A model generated the notes under the pieces. That model searched no databases. It saw only the letters and a program-made list of their open reading frames with translations, and was not told the DNA's origin. Below, one piece after another: positions 16,016 through 23,953 of a DNA stretch of 64,000 nt. Position 1 is the first letter of the stretch. The number at the start of each line of letters is the position of its first letter. The translations under genes were made by a program, and so were the position numbers. This stretch comes from Actinoalloteichus hymeniacidonis (GTDB lineage: Bacteria; Actinomycetota; Actinomycetes; Mycobacteriales; Pseudonocardiaceae): positions 1,488,001-1,552,000 of the forward strand of contig NZ_JACHIS010000001.1 of NCBI RefSeq assembly GCF_014203365.1, in the 5' to 3' direction.

Positions 16016-16966
16016 GTGGTGACCGACAACGTGATGGTGTTCGCGCCCGCGCCCCAACTCACGGTCACCATCGAGGATCGGGGCAGCGAGGCGGACCTGC
16101 ATCTGCACGCGGGCGGCCAGGGCGTCTGGCAGGCCAGGATGATCGCTTCGCTCGGCGTCCCCGTGGTGTTGTGCGCGGCACTGGGCGGCGAGACCGGCGC
16201 CGTTCTGCAGCATTTGATCCTGGAGGACGGGCTGGATCTGCACGCGGTGTCGGTCGGCACCCGCAGCGGTGGTTACGTGCACGACCGCCGAGGCGGTGTC
16301 CGCCGGTCGATCGTGGAGGCACCGGGCGAACCGCTGGCCCGACACGAACTGGACGACCTCTACGAGTTGACCCTCGTGCACGGCCTCTCGGCACGCTTGT
16401 CCATCCTCAGCGGCCCCGCTCGGCTCGGCACCATCCCGGCGGACACGTATCGCAGGCTGGCCGCCGACGTGACCGGCAACGGCGGACTGGTACTCGTCGA
16501 CCTGGCGGGCGAGCAACTCGACGCCGCACTGGTCGGTGGGGTGTCGATCGTCAAGATCAGCCATGAGGAGCTGATCACGGACGGCCGCGCCACCGATGAC
16601 GACGAGCGGTCCCTGATCAAGGCCGCCACCGAGCTGCGGGCGGCGGGCCCGGAGGCCGTGCTGATCTCCCGGGCGGCCAAGCCGTCGGTGGTACTGCTCG
16701 ACGACGTCGTTTACGCGGTGCATCTTCCCGTGTTGCAGCCTGCGGAGAACCGGGGCGCAGGCGACTCGATGGCCGCCGGGGTGGCCGCCGCCCTGGTGCG
16801 GGGCGACTCGCTGCACGAGGCCGTTCGGTTGGGCGCGGCGGCTGGCGCGGTGAACGTCATCCGGCGCGGCCTGGGGACCGGCGGCGACGAGAGCATCGAG
16901 GCCTTGGCGGAGAAGGTGGAACTGCGGGAGATCGCCACGGTGACTCGCCCGGTCCTGGGCTCGTAG
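16016..16966 (+). CDS. PfkB-family carbohydrate kinase (phosphofructokinase-like)
   Basis: A 316-residue ribokinase-superfamily protein. The C-terminal PfkB signature NRGAGDSMAAG holds the catalytic Asp and the anion hole, and the N-terminal substrate region LHLHAGGQGVWQARMIASLG resembles the GGKGxNxA motif of 1-phosphofructokinase and tagatose-6-phosphate kinases. SIVKISHEEL matches the ADP/ATP-adjacent strand. It probably phosphorylates a sugar or sugar phosphate. The GTG at 16016 is the first in frame; a second GTG follows directly and an ATG is at 16031; none has a strong ribosome-binding site. SurE follows four bases after the stop, so the two are co-transcribed. Confidence 0.85.
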   Translation: MVTDNVMVFAPAPQLTVTIEDRGSEADLHLHAGGQGVWQARMIASLGVPVVLCAALGGETGAVLQHLILEDGLDLHAVSVGTRSGGYVHDRRGGVRRSIVEAPGEPLARHELDDLYELTLVHGLSARLSILSGPARLGTIPADTYRRLAADVTGNGGLVLVDLAGEQLDAALVGGVSIVKISHEELITDGRATDDDERSLIKAATELRAAGPEAVLISRAAKPSVVLLDDVVYAVHLPVLQPAENRGAGDSMAAGVAAALVRGDSLHEAVRLGAAAGAVNVIRRGLGTGGDESIEALAEKVELREIATVTRPVLGS

Positions 16967-16970
16967 GGGG

Positions 16971-17807
16971 ATGAGACAGGTGCGCGTGCTGATCACCAAC
17001 GATGACGGGATCGAGTCTCCGGGGCTGCATGCGCTGGCCTCGGCTGCGGTGCGTCAAGGCTGGAACGTGTTGGTCGCGGCACCCGCACACGAATCCAGTG
17101 GTAGCTCCGCCGCGATCACCTCGGTCCAGCACGACGACCATGTGGTGGCCGACGAACGGGCCGTGCCGGGACTACTGGGCGCGCAGTGCTTCGCCGTGCA
17201 GGCGGCTCCCGCGTTCATCGCCCTCGCTGCCGCGCGGGGTGCATTCGGCGCGGCCCCCGAACTGGTGCTCTCCGGCATCAACCTCGGACAGAACGTGGGG
17301 CGATCGGTACTGCACTCGGGGACCTTGGGCGCGGCATTGACCGGCGGCCTGCATGGGGCCCGCGCGATGGCGGTGTCCTTGGACACGGCCAGTCCCAAGG
17401 TGTCCACCACCGCGTGGGAGGCGGCGGCCAGCGGCGCCTGGTTGGCGGTGTCGCGGCTGTTGGCCGCCGATGCCGGGACCGTGTTCAACGTCAATCTGCC
17501 GGTGGTCGAGGATCCGGTCGATGTGTTGCACAAGGCCTCGCTGGCCAGGTTCGGTGCGGTGCAGGGCCATGTCGACGCCCTGACCGACGGTCGGCTGCGG
17601 GTGACCACGACACGGCTGGACGTCGAGCCGGACGAGGGCACGGATGCGGCACTGTTGGCGACCGGGCTGGCCACCATCACCGAGGTCACCTCGGTGTGCG
17701 AGTCCAACCGAGCCCGGCTGCCCACCCGCCTGGATGTCGAGGCGGGTGGCGGCACGCCCGTCGGGACGGGCTCCGACGCGGTACGGCGTGGTGCGGGCCG
17801 GGGCTGA
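16971..17807 (+). CDS. surE: SurE 5'/3'-nucleotidase
   Basis: A 278-residue survival protein E. The metal site is intact: VLITNDDGIESPG with the paired Asp residues, the Ser of HESSGSS and the Asn of LSGINLGQN. SurE dephosphorylates nucleoside 5' and 3' monophosphates and short polyphosphate. GGGGG directly abuts the ATG at 16971, so the GTG at 16980 (giving VRVLITNDDG) with a nine-base gap may be the true start. It follows the PfkB kinase by four bases. The C-terminal 25 residues are Gly/Arg-rich and likely disordered. Confidence 0.9.
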   Translation: MRQVRVLITNDDGIESPGLHALASAAVRQGWNVLVAAPAHESSGSSAAITSVQHDDHVVADERAVPGLLGAQCFAVQAAPAFIALAAARGAFGAAPELVLSGINLGQNVGRSVLHSGTLGAALTGGLHGARAMAVSLDTASPKVSTTAWEAAASGAWLAVSRLLAADAGTVFNVNLPVVEDPVDVLHKASLARFGAVQGHVDALTDGRLRVTTTRLDVEPDEGTDAALLATGLATITEVTSVCESNRARLPTRLDVEAGGGTPVGTGSDAVRRGAGRG

Positions 17808-17832
17808 TCGCAGCTGCGTCGATCAGGGAGCC

Positions 17833-18453
17833 TCAGTTGCCGGGGCGATACCGGGGGTCCGTGAACGGGGGAGTCGGACCCAAGGGGGTGCCGGGTGTTC
17901 CCGGCATGGCCTCGGCGGGACTCTCGATCCTCGGCAGCGCGTGCTCCGCAGGCCGCGCGGTGGGCACGTCGTTCTCGGTCGGCCAGACCGGTTCCGGTTC
18001 GCCACCGCTGTGCCGGTCGATCGAACCACCCGCCGCCTGCTCGGCGAGTCTGCGGGCGGACTCCGCCAGCGCGGCCTGGGCCCAGTGATCGACGATGCCG
18101 AGAAACCTGGTGACGTGCTCGGGCGTCGAACGCGGTCGCCACACCGCGCGGACCCGGAGCACACAGCGCTCCTCATCGATCGGTTCGAAGGTCACGATGC
18201 CCGCGTGCTCCGGCTCGCCCGCCACGGACTGCCATCGCAGCTCACGCGCGGGATGCCTGCTGTGCACCCGGATATCCCACGTCGCCTGATCCGCCGCACC
18301 GAACGAGACCTGCCAGCGGCTCCGATCGGCGTCGAGGGAGACTGCCTCGTCGACTTCCGGCAGGAGCTTCGCCAGTCGCTCCGGCGCTGCCCACCAGCGA
18401 TATGCGGTCGCGGCGGGCACCGGGACGTTCACCGACCTGTCGATGATGGCCAC
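17833..18453 (-). CDS. SRPBCC-family (START/polyketide cyclase-like) protein
   Basis: Residues 1-145 form an SRPBCC helix-grip domain: VAIIDRSVNVPVPAATAYRW, WWAAPERLAKLLPEV, then the beta strands WDIRVHSRHPARELRW and GIVTFEPIDEERCVLRV, closing with the long C-terminal helix FLGIVDHWAQAALAESARRL. Actinomycete members of this coenzyme-Q-binding/cyclase group are often of unknown ligand. The last 55 residues are Pro/Glu-rich and probably disordered. The GTG at 18453 is preferred since GGAGAGGAGC lies just upstream; the frame is open to 18618 but that extension is low in hydrophobic residues. A SigF-type promoter candidate lies about 100 bp upstream. Confidence 0.85.
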   Translation of the reverse strand: MAIIDRSVNVPVPAATAYRWWAAPERLAKLLPEVDEAVSLDADRSRWQVSFGAADQATWDIRVHSRHPARELRWQSVAGEPEHAGIVTFEPIDEERCVLRVRAVWRPRSTPEHVTRFLGIVDHWAQAALAESARRLAEQAAGGSIDRHSGGEPEPVWPTENDVPTARPAEHALPRIESPAEAMPGTPGTPLGPTPPFTDPRYRPGN

Positions 18454-18549
18454 TGCTGCTCCTCTCCCTCGATGGGTGAGACTCCTGCGAGGACCGGTCC
18501 TGGTTCGGGTGCGGCGGCCCTGGCACGAGTCACCTGCTTGCGCTCGGTG

Positions 18550-18574
18550 ATACCCGAGATCATCTCGTGATAAC
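18550..18574 (-). promoter_or_regulatory. SigF/SigB-type promoter candidate for the SRPBCC gene
   Basis: Read on the minus strand: GTTA (18574-18571), a 15-base spacer, then GGGTAT (18555-18550). The actinobacterial SigF/SigB consensus is GTTT, 15-17 bases, GGGTAT; one base differs. A SigF gene is 5 kb away in this window. Confidence 0.4.
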
Positions 18575-18621
18575 ACCATTGTCCGACCCCGTCCCGGATC
18601 ACCCAACGCCGGTCGCATGGA

Positions 18622-19032
18622 TCAGGAGCGGGCCCTGGCCGTCTGGCGTCGATTGGCGCGCTCGATGGCGGACACCAGCTCTGGCTTGGTCATGGTCGAC
18701 CGGCCGGGGATATCGAGCTTGCGGGCGACCTGGTAGAGGTGCTCGCGGCTGGCCTTGGCATCGACGCCCTGCGCGCTGCCCCGGGATCCGCCTCGCTTAC
18801 CGGGTCGGGGCGAGCGGGCCGCCCGTGCGTCCGATGGCCCCTTGCTCGGCTTGGGCTCCCAGTGGTCGCCGACCTTCTCGTAGGAGTGCTTCACCGCTGC
18901 GATGGCGGTCTGCTGGGCTCGTCTGCCCTCGCCGTAGGTCTTCAGGGCGGAATCATGGGCCTTCACCCAGGTGCGCCGAGCCTTGGGCTCCGAGCGGCGC
19001 AACGTGCTGGGCAGACTCTTCTCTCCTGGCAT
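18622..19032 (-). CDS. ChaB-like protein with C-terminal Rho_N/SAP-like domain
   Basis: 136 residues from the ATG at 19032. The N-terminal half (LPSTLRRSEPKARRTWVKAH, YGEGRRAQQTAIAAVKHSYEK, WEPK) is a ChaB domain, a small helical unit first described beside the ChaA cation antiporter. A basic Gly/Ser/Pro linker (about 60-90) leads to a C-terminal helical motif YQVARKLDIPGRSTMTKPEL, which resembles the Rho N-terminal/SAP-like nucleic-acid-binding fold. Such ChaB-Rho_N proteins are common in actinomycetes and of unknown role; stress or DNA protection is inferred by others. GAAGGTG precedes the chosen ATG; an ATG at 19056 is the alternative. Confidence 0.85.
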   Translation of the reverse strand: MPGEKSLPSTLRRSEPKARRTWVKAHDSALKTYGEGRRAQQTAIAAVKHSYEKVGDHWEPKPSKGPSDARAARSPRPGKRGGSRGSAQGVDAKASREHLYQVARKLDIPGRSTMTKPELVSAIERANRRQTARARS

Positions 19033-19250
19033 CGGTTTCACCTTCCTCGGGTTCATGGGCTACCTGGCAGGGTTTCCGAGCCGGGGATCACTCAAACGTG
19101 GCGGCGCGCCGAACTTGATCAAGGATTCGGGATGGCGCTCGCGAGCAGGTACGGGCCGGGTGGACGGCGCCACCACCGGGGTGGGCCGCCGCGCTCAGGT
19201 GTACCGCGCCTGCCATCGGGTATTCGGGGATCTCGATCGCAGGAGGCGTA

Positions 19251-20774
19251 ATGCTCGGGATGCCCGGCTCAGTGATCACCACAACCCGACCGGTGCTGCT
19301 CGAACAGGCGGCGCGTGAGCATCTGAGAGTCCACAGCCCGATCGACGGTGCGCTGGTCGGGTTGATCCGGATCAGCGATGAGACGGAGATCATCGACGCC
19401 GTGCGCACGGCGCGAGCGACGCTGCCTGCATGGTCGGGCACTTCGGCGACGGACCGCGGGCGGCGGATCCGGGCGGCCGCCTCGGCAGTGCGCGGCGTGA
19501 TCGACGAACTCGCCGCATTGCAGCACGCCGAGACCGGACGTCCGGTGACTTACGCCAGGGCCGGGGTGCTCGCCGGGGTGGAGATCCTGGAGCGCTATGC
19601 CGAGCTGGGGCCGGTCCATCGGGGACGCAGCGTGCTGGGGAAGCAGGCTGCGGTGGATCTGACGGTTCCGGAGCCGCTCGGTGTGGTGGCCGTGTTGACC
19701 TCGTGGAACGACCCGGTCGCGGTGTCCTGCGGGCTGCTCGGCGCGGCCCTGGCCACCGGCAACACCGTGGTCTTCAAACCGAGTGAGCGCACCGCGCACC
19801 TGGGCCTGCGACTGGCTGAGGTGGTGGCCTCGGCACTGCCGACCGGGGTGCTGGGCGTGTTGTCCGGCGATGGACGCACCGGCGCCCGGTTGACCGCCGA
19901 GCCCGGTATCGACCTGATCGCCCATGTCGGCTCGGCCGAGACCGGCCGCGACATCGCCGAGGTGGCTGCCAGGGCCGGAACCGCCGTGCTGCTGGAGAAC
20001 GGCGGCAACGACGCGCTGATCGTCGACGAGGGAGTCGACATCGGCTGGGCCGCCGAGCAGACGGCCCGCGCCGCCTTCGCGGAGACCGGCCAACGCCGAG
20101 CCTCCGTGGAACGTGTCTACGTCCACCGTGCGGTGGCGGCGGTCTTCCAACACCGGCTGGCCGCCGAGGCCGACCGGCTGGCCGCCGGTTCGGGCCGATT
20201 CGCCGAGACCTGGCCCAGCGATGACGAGCTGGGCCCGCTCGTCGATCGGCACAGTCGCGAACGGGTGCACGACCAGGTCAGCGAGGCGGTCGCACAGGGC
20301 GCCTGGGCACTCGCGGGCGGCCGGATTCCCCGCGGCCCCGGCGCCTACTACCCGGCGACGGTGTTGGCGGACTGCACCCCGCAGATGCGGGTGATGCGCG
20401 AGGAGACCTGCGGGCCGGTCGCGGCGCTGCGGGTCGTCGAGGACTTCGACCAGGCGTTGACCGAGGCGGCCCAGGATCGACACGGTCGGGCGGCCACGGT
20501 GCTCACCGCCTCGATGAGCCGGGCACAGCGGGCCTGGCGGGAGCTTCCGGTGGGGACGGTGCGGGTCAACTCGGTCGCCGGAGCGGGGCCGGGAAGCGAC
20601 GTCCGACCCCGGCGTGGTTTCGGTACCGGCCTGAGCTTCGCCTTCGGTCCGGAACTACTGGATGAGATGACGGCGATGAAGGTGGTGCATCTAGGGCTGG
20701 CAGTGCCAGGAGAGCGTCCGATCAAGCGGGTTGTGACGGCGATGTACGGCGGCGAGGAGGAGCACGATGCATGA
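19251..20774 (+). CDS. Aldehyde-dehydrogenase-family protein lacking the catalytic Cys
   Basis: A 507-residue ALDH-superfamily protein with recognisable Rossmann and catalytic domains: SWNDPVAVS (Asn153 of the oxyanion site), VVFKPSERT (NAD-adenosine Lys), GSAETGRDIAE, and LLENGGNDALIV (general-base Glu249). At the active-site loop the family has GQ-x-Cys, but here the sequence is ETGQRRASVERVYV: the Cys position is Arg283 (codon cga). Ordinary dehydrogenase chemistry through a thiohemiacetal is therefore not expected. The rest is full length and intact, so this is not a decaying gene. Start ATG 19251 has AGGAGG four bases upstream. It overlaps the next gene by eight bases. Confidence 0.85.
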   Translation: MLGMPGSVITTTRPVLLEQAAREHLRVHSPIDGALVGLIRISDETEIIDAVRTARATLPAWSGTSATDRGRRIRAAASAVRGVIDELAALQHAETGRPVTYARAGVLAGVEILERYAELGPVHRGRSVLGKQAAVDLTVPEPLGVVAVLTSWNDPVAVSCGLLGAALATGNTVVFKPSERTAHLGLRLAEVVASALPTGVLGVLSGDGRTGARLTAEPGIDLIAHVGSAETGRDIAEVAARAGTAVLLENGGNDALIVDEGVDIGWAAEQTARAAFAETGQRRASVERVYVHRAVAAVFQHRLAAEADRLAAGSGRFAETWPSDDELGPLVDRHSRERVHDQVSEAVAQGAWALAGGRIPRGPGAYYPATVLADCTPQMRVMREETCGPVAALRVVEDFDQALTEAAQDRHGRAATVLTASMSRAQRAWRELPVGTVRVNSVAGAGPGSDVRPRRGFGTGLSFAFGPELLDEMTAMKVVHLGLAVPGERPIKRVVTAMYGGEEEHDA

Positions 20775-21429
20775 CTTTGGGAGCGAGACCGTTCGGTCCG
20801 GTGGCCCGCTCGTCGTCGAGCACGGCCCGCCCGGAGGTCCTGCGGTGCTGGTGCTCGATCCTGCGGGGGAGGCCAGTCACGGCGGTCTGCCGGGCACCTG
20901 GCGGTCCCTGGCCGAGCGGGTGCGGGTGATGTGGTGCAGGCTGCCCGCGACCGAGGCCGGGGTGGAGTCCAATGCCGAACTGCTCGACGAGCTGGCGGAG
21001 TTCGGCATGCCCGCCTACCTGGTCGCCAGCGGTACCGCCACCCAGGACGCCCTGCTCCTCGGTGCCGTCAAATGGCAGTTGGTGCGTGCCGTTCTGCTGA
21101 TCGAACCGGACCAGGAGGCCGCCGACGTCGATTCCCCGGTACCGGAGGGCGCCACCGACCGCCTGGTCCGGGAGCTGTCGGCTCGAGGGGTGCCGACCAG
21201 GATCATCCGGCGTGACCCCGCCCTGGCCAAGGAGATGACCGGGGTGCCGTTGCCCCTTGGCCATCCCGAAGTCGTCGATCAGATCATCGCGACCATGGCA
21301 GAGCTGGAATCGGCCGCGGGTTCGCTGGGCGGCCCCGGCGACCGGCCCGCACTCACCCCGCAGGACTGGACGCGAATCCGCACCAGCCTCAACGAAGAGC
21401 TGCGCCGGGTCCGGCGTCGACGGCGTTGA
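20767..21429 (+). CDS. Alpha/beta-hydrolase-like protein of unknown function
   Basis: 220 residues. Its order of strands (LVVEHGPPGGPAVLVLDP, VMWCRLP, PAYLVASGTATQDALLLG, VRAVLLIEP) resembles an alpha/beta hydrolase, but at the nucleophile elbow, where GxSxG is expected, the sequence reads GTATQ with no Ser, Cys or Asp nucleophile. A C-terminal helical region ends in a very basic tail. I do not recognise a named family. Its ATG overlaps the stop of the Cys-less ALDH gene by eight bases and its stop touches the DUF488 start, so three unusual proteins are co-translated. A binding or scaffold role is possible. Confidence 0.65.
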   Translation: MHDFGSETVRSGGPLVVEHGPPGGPAVLVLDPAGEASHGGLPGTWRSLAERVRVMWCRLPATEAGVESNAELLDELAEFGMPAYLVASGTATQDALLLGAVKWQLVRAVLLIEPDQEAADVDSPVPEGATDRLVRELSARGVPTRIIRRDPALAKEMTGVPLPLGHPEVVDQIIATMAELESAAGSLGGPGDRPALTPQDWTRIRTSLNEELRRVRRRRR

Positions 21430-21434
21430 GCCCG

Positions 21435-22052
21435 ATGAACGAACAGTCGGCGGCCGAGGCATCGCCGGTACCCGAACTCGATCAGGTCGGTCTGATCACG
21501 GTCGGACACGGAACGCTCGACCGTGCGGAGTTGGCGAACCTGTTGAAGGGCGCCGACGTGCGCGCGCTGGTCGATGTCCGCACCGTGCCCGGCAGTCGAC
21601 GCAACCCCGACACGGCTCGAGAGGTGCTCGCGCAGTGGCTGCCCGCCGAGGGGATCTCCTACCGCTGGGACGAACGACTCGGCGGATTTCGCAGGTTGCC
21701 GGAGCACTCGCCGGACATCTTCTGGCGCAACAAGAGCTTCCGGGCCTACGCCGGATACACCCGGACCCCGGCGTTCCTCGCCGGGATGGCCGAGCTGCTG
21801 GCCGAGATCGACGAGCACAGCGCGAACGGCAAGGCAACGGATGGACGGGTCGCGGTGCTCTGCGGCGAGACGGTGTGGTGGCGGTGCCACCGACGAATCA
21901 TCGCCGACTACGCGACGCTCGTCGGCGGCATTCCCGCCTGGCACCTGATGCACGATGGTCGACTGGTCGATCACCCGACGACCGCCGGGGTACGCGTGCA
22001 GTCCGACGACCTGCTGGTCTACGACGTCGATCCGGCCAAGGCCACGAACTGA
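21435..22052 (+). CDS. DUF488 protein
   Basis: 205 residues. The DUF488 pattern is clear: ITVGHGTLDRAELANLL, VDVRTVPGSRRNP, the YRWDERLGGFRR block, and WWRCHRRIIAD near residue 150, where a conserved Cys-His pair and the preceding Glu form the presumed active or metal site. The role of DUF488 is not established. ATG at 21435 is used; a TTG at 21426 overlapping the previous stop is possible. Last gene of the operon, followed three bases later by a strong hairpin. Confidence 0.85.
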   Translation: MNEQSAAEASPVPELDQVGLITVGHGTLDRAELANLLKGADVRALVDVRTVPGSRRNPDTAREVLAQWLPAEGISYRWDERLGGFRRLPEHSPDIFWRNKSFRAYAGYTRTPAFLAGMAELLAEIDEHSANGKATDGRVAVLCGETVWWRCHRRIIADYATLVGGIPAWHLMHDGRLVDHPTTAGVRVQSDDLLVYDVDPAKATN

Positions 22053-22055
22053 AAG

Positions 22056-22081
22056 ACCCGCCGCGCCGGGACGCGGCGGGT
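22056..22081. terminator. Bidirectional hairpin between DUF488 and HATPase genes
   Basis: Perfect 10-bp arms acccgccgcg and cgcggcgggt around a six-base loop, three bases after the DUF488 stop and 15 bases from the stop of the convergent ATPase-domain gene. It can serve both transcripts. Confidence 0.8.
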
Positions 22082-22096
22082 GGGACGAGATCCGAC

Positions 22097-22531
22097 TCAG
22101 CCGCCCGCCGCGCCCGCCTCGGCGCCGGGCGTGCTGCCTGCCTGTTTCGGCACACCGAACTCCGCCCAGACCCATTTTCCCGCGTCCTCGGTGGCGAACC
22201 CCCAGTTCTTGCTGATCGCGGCGACGATCAACAGACCCCGGCTGCGTTCACCCAGCGGGTCCGAGAAGGACAGTTCCGGTGATTCCAGGCTGTGGTCGTG
22301 TACCCGCAGCGTGATCCGAGCCGGGGTGTGCTCCAACTCCAGTCGAATCGGCGCCGAGCCGTGTTCGACGGCGTTGGTGACCAACTCGGAGGTCGCCAGC
22401 AGCACGTCGTCGACGAACTCGCCGGTCAGACCCCAGTCGCTCAGTGCGGCACCCACCGTGCGCCGCGCCTCGCCCGCCGCCTGGGCGCCGCCCGGCGACT
22501 CCATCCGCACCAGTGCACGCGTGTCCATCAT
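22097..22531 (-). CDS. HATPase_c domain protein (anti-sigma/SpoIIAB-like regulator)
   Basis: 144 residues from an ATG-ATG pair at 22531/22528. The GHKL N-box ELVTNAVEHGSAPI is intact and the G-box region appears as FSDPLGERSRGLLIVAAISKNWGF, so ATP should bind; there is no His-kinase dimerisation domain. Stand-alone proteins of this type are abundant in actinomycetes and work as serine kinases/anti-sigma switches on STAS partners. A STAS protein gene lies 400 bp upstream on the same strand and the SigF/RsbW pair is 2 kb away, making a role in the same partner-switching network likely. Confidence 0.85.
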   Translation of the reverse strand: MMDTRALVRMESPGGAQAAGEARRTVGAALSDWGLTGEFVDDVLLATSELVTNAVEHGSAPIRLELEHTPARITLRVHDHSLESPELSFSDPLGERSRGLLIVAAISKNWGFATEDAGKWVWAEFGVPKQAGSTPGAEAGAAGG

Positions 22532-22908
22532 CAGTCGCCCGCCTGCTCTCGTGTTCTCACTGCCTCCCCCAGACCGTCGCCGTGAGCGGACCGATTGCGA
22601 GCCGGGCGTCGGCCCGAACGCCTCAGGTGCTCCGGTGACGAATACCGCCATCATCCTCTACCCGTCGGACAACAGCGGAGTCCAGCATCCCTGACCAGCG
22701 GTGACCGGATGAGGCCGCCCGGCCCGCCTGCCGCGATCGTGTGCTGTCGAGCCGAAGCCCTCGGGTATCGAGCAAGAGCTGCCCGGTCCAGCGCTGTGTC
22801 AACCGCGTGGATGCCTTGCGGCGGACCGGGTTCGAACGTAGCCGCGTCGTGGTGACTCACAACGGCTGGTTTACCCATCGGCCGGTGGGATCAACCATCG
22901 CCGGATGA

Positions 22909-23229
22909 TCACGCCGTCGCGGGACCGTTCAGCCCGAGCACCTCCGAGAGCCCGGTGATCTCGATGATCTTGCGGAGTTGGGACTGCGGATTCACCACGG
23001 TCAGTCGGACTCCGCGCTCGTCTGCGAGTCGCAGCGCGCCGACTAGCACCCGAAGTCCGGCCGAGTCCATGAACGAGACCCCGGCGACATCGGTGACGAC
23101 CTCTTCGGTGCCTGCTGCCCCGATCGCCTTGCCGAGTTCGGCTTCCAGCTCCCCAGCAGTGCTGAGATCCACCTCGCCCGAGACGCTCAGGGTCGTCGAG
23201 GGATGTCCCTCGGAGGTGATGTGCAACAT
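22909..23229 (-). CDS. STAS-domain anti-sigma factor antagonist
   Basis: 106 residues forming a single STAS domain. The phosphorylatable site is Ser56 in VSFMDSAGLRVL; LSVSGEVDLSTAGELEAEL is the first strand-helix unit. In the RsbV/SpoIIAA model the unphosphorylated protein sequesters the kinase/anti-sigma factor and frees the sigma factor. The start is a GTG/ATG pair (23232/23229) behind AGGAGAGG. Near RsbW-SigF and a second HATPase, with which it probably interacts. Confidence 0.9.
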   Translation of the reverse strand: MLHITSEGHPSTTLSVSGEVDLSTAGELEAELGKAIGAAGTEEVVTDVAGVSFMDSAGLRVLVGALRLADERGVRLTVVNPQSQLRKIIEITGLSEVLGLNGPATA

Positions 23230-23610
23230 CACGGTCCTCTCCTCATACCTGGCTCGTCATACCCGACGACGAGATCGACGTGTTGCGAGCAAAGCCCGCC
23301 GCGAACATACCGGGATTGAAACGGTCGACCTGTTCGCAGCGTGTGTGATGCGCACCGGCGAGCAGGCCAGGTGCCGTGGTGCGCGCCTACCGCGACCTCG
23401 CCGATCGCTCGCCGCGCGATCGATCCCTTGCGGCGCCCAGGGATCGCGTCTAGCGACGTGTACTAGATCACTTTCCGAGACCGTTTCGCCTTCGAGGAGA
23501 CGGGTACCTAGCCCAGCGTCGGCGGTGATCGAACCACGGAGACCTCTAAGCCCTCTCCGGGTTCGCACCGATTCTCGGCATACCGTGCTGGAACTACTTC
23601 GGGAGTCTTC
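23230..23610. other. Spacer between STAS and whiB genes
   Basis: 381 bp with no gene. It carries the SigF-type promoter candidate at 23483-23507 for whiB. I found no equivalent on the STAS side. Confidence 0.5.
23483..23507 (+). promoter_or_regulatory. SigF/SigB-type promoter candidate upstream of whiB
   Basis: GTTT at 23483-23486, a 15-base spacer, then GGGTAC at 23502-23507. The consensus is GTTT, 15-17 bases, GGGTAT; only the last base differs. A start point near 23514 would leave a leader of about 95 bases. Confidence 0.55.
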
Positions 23611-23910
23611 ATGGCTGAGACGAGGCGCCTGCCCACGCCGGTGACGGAGTACTGGGACTGGCAGCTCCACGGCGCCTGCCGGGGCGCCAACAGCAGACTG
23701 TTCTTCCACCCCGAAGCCGAGCGCGGGCATGCCAGAGAGAAGCGAGAGAACCGGGCCAAGGCGATCTGCGACTCGTGTCCGGTGCTGACCCAGTGCCGCG
23801 ACTACGCCCTGACCAGCCAGGAGACCTATGGAGTCTGGGGTGGCATGGGCGAGGGCGAGCGTCGCGAGCTCCTCAAGAGCAGGCGGCGGGAACTGCGCAT
23901 GGTGAGCTGA
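23611..23910 (+). CDS. WhiB-family iron-sulfur regulator (WhiD/WhiB3-like)
   Basis: 99 residues. The four cluster ligands are Cys23, Cys53, Cys56 and Cys62 (GACRG, CDSCPVLTQC), followed by the G(V/I)WGG turn (GVWGGM) and a basic C-terminal tail (KSRRREL) that contacts DNA. The N-terminus (LPTPVTEYWDWQLHGACRG, then FFHPEAERG) resembles WhiD of Streptomyces and WhiB3 of mycobacteria more than the WhiB1, WhiB2 or WhiB7 groups; exact assignment would need a tree. These proteins bind primary sigma factor and sense redox/NO. A SigF-type promoter lies upstream, linking it to the stress module. Confidence 0.9.
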   Translation: MAETRRLPTPVTEYWDWQLHGACRGANSRLFFHPEAERGHAREKRENRAKAICDSCPVLTQCRDYALTSQETYGVWGGMGEGERRELLKSRRRELRMVS

Positions 23911-23953
23911 GACCCGACCGGTCCGGCGGACCGCAGGCAGCGATTCGTGGCCG

